From Tachypleus tridentatus (taxonomy: Eukaryota > Arthropoda > Merostomata > Xiphosura > Limulidae): 64,000 bases of DNA. A program made the position numbers and the translations under genes. Positions 58,621 to 64,000 of the stretch are shown piece by piece. The notes below the pieces were generated by a model. The model was not told where the DNA came from. It did no database searches and was given only the letters and a program-made list of their open reading frames with translations. The DNA is taken from contig NC_134830.1 of assembly GCF_004210375.1 (NCBI RefSeq), forward strand, positions 167,159,874 through 167,223,873, in the 5' to 3' direction. Positions within the stretch are counted from its first letter, which is position 1; each line of letters starts with the position of its first letter.

Positions 58621-59537
58621 ACACTATAAAACACAGTAATCTTGTTTACTAATTGCAAAAATTTAGCATTACTTTGATGAAGCATAAGATGCATACTTTG
58701 TGAAAAATTATAATTACAAGATTTGAATTCAGTAATCAAATGAAGTCGACCATCAAAATTTCTCTAATTTTTATAAATATTCAAGAAGATTTTTTGAACT
58801 ATATTTCAATTATGGGCAGTTGCTCTAAGTTTTTCTGTTCAAGAATTAAGTCGTCGTAGTTTTTGTGTTCAGACAAAACTGTTTTTTTGGTATGTCTTAA
58901 TCTCTTGTATTCGACTAAAAATCTGTGACAATTGTTTTATTGAAATCGAATCATTTCTTTTTAATGAGACGTCAATTTTGTGTAACAAAGTGCCGAAATT
59001 TTTGCACCTATTTCTAATTTTTCATCTTGAAAAATACAAGCCATAATTACAATTTACCAACCTAATTATATTTTCGTTTTGAAGCAAACAATTTTCAAGA
59101 TGTTTTCAAGAAAGTAATAAAAAATAAATAAAAAGGTAAACTATATAAAAATATCTGGGTGAGACATTGCCAATATCCCGTGTATATATATATGTATACG
59201 TATCTAAAACGTTGTACTGAGATATATGATAGAATAAACACGTATCAAATTCTTATAAACAAATTTAACTGGTCAATAAATTTTCACTTTATGACATTAA
59301 GACTGTAATTCTTACTCTGTGTATATATGCACGTATAGGTTATTTTTATCTACTCAAACGTTTCTTTCCAAACACAAGTTTTAGCATTCTTAAAATATTT
59401 CAGTCTTCCAAGTAGGAAGGAAGAAATATAATTTATATTAAAAAATTAAACGTAGTAAAAAAATAATTTTCTCTTAAAGGCGTGCACGGTAATTTTTGTA
59501 AAAAACCTTCACACGAAAGTGTTTCCACTAGTTAAAA
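58621..59537. other. Upstream region of the 59538 gene
   Basis: AT-rich; should contain its promoter and 5' UTR, but no specific motif can be supported. Confidence 0.35.
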
Positions 59538-59743
59538 ATGTCTGCCAAGTGTACGAGTGACGTAAGAAATTCAGGTGCAAGTAGCAAATATCGTTATTTG
59601 TTGCCAGAGTGGATTAGGTTGAAAATACCTGAGACAAAACCATTTACTCCATATTATGTATATTCATATTATGTACCTTTAGCTGGGGCTCTGAGTTATT
59701 CGCTAATTTCAGTTACTAAGTTTTGTCCTGAGGTTTCTTCATG
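59538..59743 (+). CDS. Exon 1 of the unrecognised membrane protein
   Basis: 206 nt, encoding 68 residues plus two bases of Trp69; donor gtgagt at 59744. Confidence 0.72.
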
Positions 59744-62700
59744 GTGAGTTAATTAACATATTTGTTTTGACAATTGTTGCAAATTAAGTAATTGGTGCAG
59801 GATCCTATGGAGTCTAATTATGTAAAATGAGTTGGTGCAATAAAGAAAGCTTTTTCTCTCAGTTTTAACTGTCAGATTTAACTTTTAAGCTCATAACATT
59901 GTGTAGCACTCGTTGTCAGTAATCGGACGTTTTACAACGTTTAGTGGTTTTGAGAAATACGAATGTGAATCTTATTGTGATAAAAAACATCGATCTTAAA
60001 AATCAGTATACAAGCATAACTTTTTTGAAGTTATTGTATAAATAAATAAAAAAAGATGTATAATTCGATCCGTTTTATTCTAAATGTGTATTAAAGGTAA
60101 CTAACTACTTTTGAAAACATTTGGAGATTTTTAAATTTTAATCAATATGTACAACCATATTTGTATTACCTCAACGTGAATTAATTTTATGAACTTTAAT
60201 AAGTGGTGAAGTATATGAACTAAAAAGATCTGGGAATAGCTGACTACGATTTTTAAACCTTTTTTTAGAGAAAGTACATTTCGATAGTGTAAGGCAATTA
60301 TAATTTTAGGTTGTAAACATATATACACAGAAATATCAAATGAATAATGAAGGAAGTCACTTGTTCACTCTTCAATGTAATATAGCGTATGGATGACAAG
60401 GATCCATTTGGTTCTTCAAAGCTGACCTTGCACATTGACCTTTGAGAAAAATAAATTATGTTTGAATGCTGGCCTCCATTATACTTCTGATGGCAACTCA
60501 TTCCATAAAAATAAAACCGTCTTTATTGGGCTCAGCTTTTATTTCTCATATCATAAACTTGTGTCCTCTAGGCCTTTTTAGTTATTTACTGTATGAATAA
60601 CACTGATAATCTTGTGTATATGGTAGGATAAGAGGACACATGTTTAAGATTGGGAAAACGAAACTAAAGATTCCAGTTGAGGTAGTTTCATTTTCATAAT
60701 ACAGTGGTTAAGTTACATAATGACTTGCTACCAGCTGTAGCATAGACCAAACCTTTCAAATGAAATCTATTGTACAAACTCAGCATGCTTTAAAAAAGTC
60801 CTTTAATCATAAAGCATATGCAAGCACTTATTGAAGTGATAGAAGTAGAGAAATTGATAAATTTAAGACATTAGTTGGAAAGAAAGATTTTAATATTGAG
60901 AATTACTAAAGTTTCACTTTACTTGGAAAATGCCCTCCAGTAGCACAGCAGTATGTTTGCAAACACACATGCTGGAAACTGGGTTTTGATACTCATGGTG
61001 GGTAGAGCACAGATAGCCCACTGTTCAACTTTGTGCTTAACTACAAAACCAACAAACAAAAAAGCATACAAAAAAAAACTAATTATTATAGTTGTGATTT
61101 TGTAATTTCTGGGGTTAAGTTTCAGTAGTAATAAGTTGTTTAGAAAGGGAGAAGTTTAGATGGCTACCAGTGACAGGGTAAACTTATACTTCATATCAAA
61201 CTGTGAATAAGAGAGCTTTCATATTCACAAGCTGAGGAATGATATTAAGTTGTCCAGAAATAAATGTCAGAGTTTTCATGATGACATTTAGAGGATGAAT
61301 TCTGAGTTACTTATTGTTGGTTGGTTTAATCCAATGTTTGTTGCTTACGAGTTGCCTTAATTGTCTGTTGTTTCAACTCTACTGAGAGTAAGTTTTGCAA
61401 TCTTCAAGGCAGGATGGACAAGAACTTTCATTTGATTTTTCTCTATGACTTCAAACTTGGACAAAAAGCTACCAAAACTACACGGAACATCAACCAGGCA
61501 TTCGGCCATGGATCTGTTACTGAATGTACTGTTCAGCATTGGTTCCAAAGGTTTCAACACAGAGATGAAAGTCTTGAAGACCACGAAGGTTGTGGAGGGA
61601 AGCCATGCTTATATGATAACATATTAAGGGAAGCAGTTGAGACAAACCCTCGTACAACAGTACATAAGCTTGCAGAAAAGCTAGACACAAGCAAATCAAG
61701 TATTGCCAACCACCCGAGTGCAGTTGGAAAGAATAAAAAGTGTGCTGTACTTGAGCTGACTGAAGATAAAGAAAAAATTGGCATTATGAAACCTGTCAAG
61801 GATAATATTCCAAAAATATAACATTGGGAATTGAGGTTTTTGCCTCATCTACCTTATTCCTCAGACCTTTTCCCTGCAGATATGCATGTTTTTCAAGTAC
61901 TTTGACAACGTTTTGAACAACAAACACTTTCAAAACCAGGCAGCTGCAGAAGAAGCTTTCAGGGAGTTCATTGACCATAGAAACACTTATTTTTACAACA
62001 GGGGCATAAACAGCATTGTTACACATTGGTGAAAGTGTGTTGAAGCAAATGGTACTTACTTTGATGAAAAGATATTTAACAACACTGGTTTATACTTTTC
62101 TAAACTTTGCAGTTCAAGAATGACATTTATTTTTGGACAACCTAATATTAAACAAATTGCTTTTAATTTTATAAATATATTTTTAAGTGAAAGATTAAAA
62201 CTACATATTTATATAGTAAATACAGACTTTTCTGCTTTTTAAAAATTAGTATGAAATCTGTGGTATAGATTAAAGAAATGAAACATGCAAACTGGTTAGA
62301 ACTGTGCAGAAGATTATGAAAAAAATGTAGAAGTGCTTATAATTTTAAATAACTGGTACAGGAAATGTGTAGCTGTATGTACACACAATATTTCACTTAC
62401 ATTATGTTTGGTAAATTGCTCATTTTCCAGGGAAACAGTTTAAGCAGTTTTCTCTTAGTATACAGATCAATATTTATATCTACACTATAGTGTGAAAATT
62501 ATTTGACTCCTAAATGCAAGTTACCTAAAAAAGTTGTATATTTAATTATGGTGTACATGTTAAAAATATGAAATAAAAATACAGTATTTTTACTGACAGT
62601 CTACTTATAAACTTATGAAAGTTTTTCCATGCTAAATTGGTTATACGTTATTAAATTCAGAGACACTGCTAAATATTTAAAAGATTCATGGCTCAGGCCC

Positions 62701-63393
62701 ATAGGCAAGAAAATTTTCAGTGTTTTAAATATAATATTGAATGGTTTTCTATGCTGATTTTTAAGACACCAACTGGGGATTTGGAGCACTTTCACATAGA
62801 ACTGAAGCATGGGTAATGTATGCTTGTGGCTTGCAGTGACTGATTAAATAATTTGCAGTTTCTATAAAGTGTATGCAAGTTACTAATTTAATAATCAAAG
62901 AAAAAGCTAATTCTATATTACCACTTGAAAGGTACAATGAATCAGATATGTTCTAGTTTTACCTCTGATGTTTTGTATTTTGGTTGATTTTTTAAAAAGT
63001 TTAAACATTCAACTTATATTAACAAAAAATACAAATAAAGAGAGGAGTAGGGCATTTTTTTATATTTCAGTCAAAGTGAAAAATAGTTTGTTATTTTTTT
63101 CCAATGAAAGGTTATCTTCCAAGCACAATCCAGCTATATTAAACAGCCTAATCTTCAACTCTCACCTGGGATCAGGTTTCTACTTATACAGTCGTAAACA
63201 CTTGGCAGAGGCTCCTACCTATTACAGGATTATGTACAGTGTCTACGGTGCTCTGGTTTTCAATTTTAGTTCTGTCTTATTGTGGGCTGTGACCAAGACT
63301 TTAATGCCTGACAACAGTCTCTCTCTCTGCATGCTAACTATCGGAAAGGAATACTTGAATTATGTTGACAGTAAAATTGAAAGTAATGAATAG
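59538..63393 (+). CDS. Unrecognised small multi-pass membrane protein, two exons
   Basis: Exons 59538-59743 and 63111-63393 join in frame (phase 2) to 162 residues plus TAG. I do not recognise the family. Start: ATG at 59538 after aaaa, the first in the open frame. Visible: a polar N-terminus, then KYRYLLPEWIRLKIPETKPF, a hydrophobic segment at about 40-60, another weaker one at about 78-95, a strong one at about 107-131 (YSVYGALVFNFSSVLLWAV), a short one at about 137-148, and a charged C-terminus. The donor gtgagt is good; the acceptor (polypyrimidine, then atgaaag) is the only one nearby that keeps frame. Balanced codons, an exact phase match and a second ORF with the same hydrophobic style support a real gene. 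A third, skipped exon between them is not excluded. Confidence 0.68.
60931..61062 (+). mobile_element. SINE family 2, forward copy
   Basis: The only forward copy: head tgccctccagtagcacagca, aaactgggttttgatactca, then agcacagatagcccactg, ctttgtgcttaactac and an A-rich end aacaaacaaaaaa. It shows directly that the A-rich end is the 3' end of this family. Confidence 0.9.
61248..62142 (+). mobile_element. mariner element, internally deleted
   Basis: Terminal inverted repeats (ttgtccagaaataaatgtca at 61250-61269; partner at 62121-62140) are flanked by TA at 61246-61247 and 62143-62144. The frame from 61414 encodes a mariner transposase N-terminus: MDKNFHLIFLYDFKLGQKAT, VQHWFQRFQ, DHEGCGGKP, LAEKLDTSKSSI. 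After about 61800 only the C-terminal region survives (LPHLPYSSDLFPAD), with stops. About 0.9 kb against about 1.3 kb for intact elements; the catalytic centre is deleted. Confidence 0.93.
63111..63393 (+). CDS. Exon 2 of the unrecognised membrane protein
   Basis: 283 nt from the acceptor ending at 63110 to TAG. It encodes residues 69-162. The alternative acceptor at 63069-63070 (tttcag) gives an immediate stop in the required phase. Confidence 0.66.
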
Positions 63394-63934
63394 TTCATTA
63401 AAGCTTTTGCATGCCAAGTATATATAGTTCTAGATGTGATAAAATGAAGGCTATAGTTATTTTTTGCTCTGTGATGAAACAAATGCCATTGATCACTGTT
63501 TTCTTTTTTTTCTGAAGAATGAAATCTAAGAACTTAGAGCTGCAAAAAAATATAGTAAACAAATATTTTATGATAATATATAATATAAACTTGTAAAGTA
63601 ATTATTTTTTTCTCCAATGTTTTATGGTAATACATACAAAGTAATCTGGGTACTATGTTCTCAGTTGTAAAGTTTTGGAGGTTTTTAAGAGAAATGCATG
63701 TTTTTATTTTTACATGTACAGATGTATGTTTAAATTGCACTTTTTAGCAAGAGCATGTGTTCATATAAATATATCACATTTCTGTAATGTTATATTGAAT
63801 TTATAATTACAAATGTTAACAAAAGCATCATTTCTTCCTGTTTCTTTTCTTCTGTATTACATTATGCATTATGTTGAATAGCACCATTATGATATTATGG
63901 AATTTCATTTTCAAGGTTTGTTTAAAAATTTTAT
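63394..63934. other. Probable 3' UTR of the unrecognised gene and flanking DNA
   Basis: AT-rich, no repeat or further exon seen. Confidence 0.35.
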
Positions 63935-64000
63935 AGTGAAGCCACATTAGGTTATCTGCTGTGTCCACCATGGGGAATTGAACACTAGATCCTTGATGAT
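63935..64000 (-). mobile_element. SINE family 2, cut by the window end
   Basis: On + reading: gaagccacattaggttatct, tgtgtccaccatgggg, attgaacactagatcc: tail and body of family 2, diverged. Confidence 0.7.

Larger units (their letters stand above)
59744..63110. other. Intron of the unrecognised gene
   Basis: Holds a family 2 SINE (60931) and a deleted mariner (61248). About 60360-60910 looks repetitive (possible LINE 3' end) but I cannot assign it. Confidence 0.5.

Noticed and set aside
60360-60910. Possible LINE 3' end
   Set aside because: Some phrases look repetitive, but I could not align it to another copy in the window or to a clear RT block, so it is not annotated as an element.
61414-61821. 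Working transposase-derived host gene
   Set aside because: The mariner lacks its catalytic region, has stops after 61821, and keeps its own terminal repeats and TA flanks, so it is a deleted transposon.

Overview
This is AT-rich animal nuclear DNA with GT-AG introns of up to several kb, no operons and many old mobile elements. The two tRNA-derived SINE families and the long-intron gene style suggest a chelicerate, most likely a horseshoe crab. That is inference from remembered repeat sequence and gene style. Gene exons were found by reading conserved protein blocks across splice sites and checking codon phase. Nearly all long uninterrupted ORFs outside them are chance or transposon-derived.

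Layout. (1) 551-19966, + strand: the last ten coding exons of a RAPGEF2/6-type (PDZ-GEF) Rap guanine nucleotide exchange factor, in phase throughout and ending in the PDZ ligand SAV. The rest of the gene lies to the left of the window. Two of its introns begin with minisatellites (44-bp and 61-bp units) that start on the 5' splice site and copy it about 18 and 14 times. A deleted Tc1 element sits in the last intron. (2) About 20-34 kb: 3' UTR and intergenic DNA holding SINEs, a MITE split by a hAT transposon, and a copy of an unclassified repeat. (3) 34053-49431, - strand: a complete five-exon sphingomyelin synthase (327 aa), tail-to-tail with the first gene. Its introns hold a deleted Jockey-like LINE, SINEs and more of the unclassified repeat. 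(4) About 49.4-59.5 kb: a transposon graveyard with a CR1-like LINE, a second MITE copy, a hairpin element, a Ty3/gypsy scrap, a Jockey-like LINE broken by SINEs, and a short 18S rRNA-like fragment. (5) 59538-63393, + strand: a two-exon gene for a 162-aa, probably multi-pass membrane protein that I do not recognise, with a deleted mariner in its intron.

The three genes have no evident joint pathway: Rap GTPase activation, sphingolipid synthesis and an unknown membrane protein. No bacterial-type system or CRISPR is present. The most unusual signals are the splice-donor minisatellites, a shared 3' tail on two SINE families with different tRNA heads, the exactly resolved hAT-in-MITE nesting, the 18S-like scrap, and a large strand-asymmetric repeat family with no recognised coding capacity.
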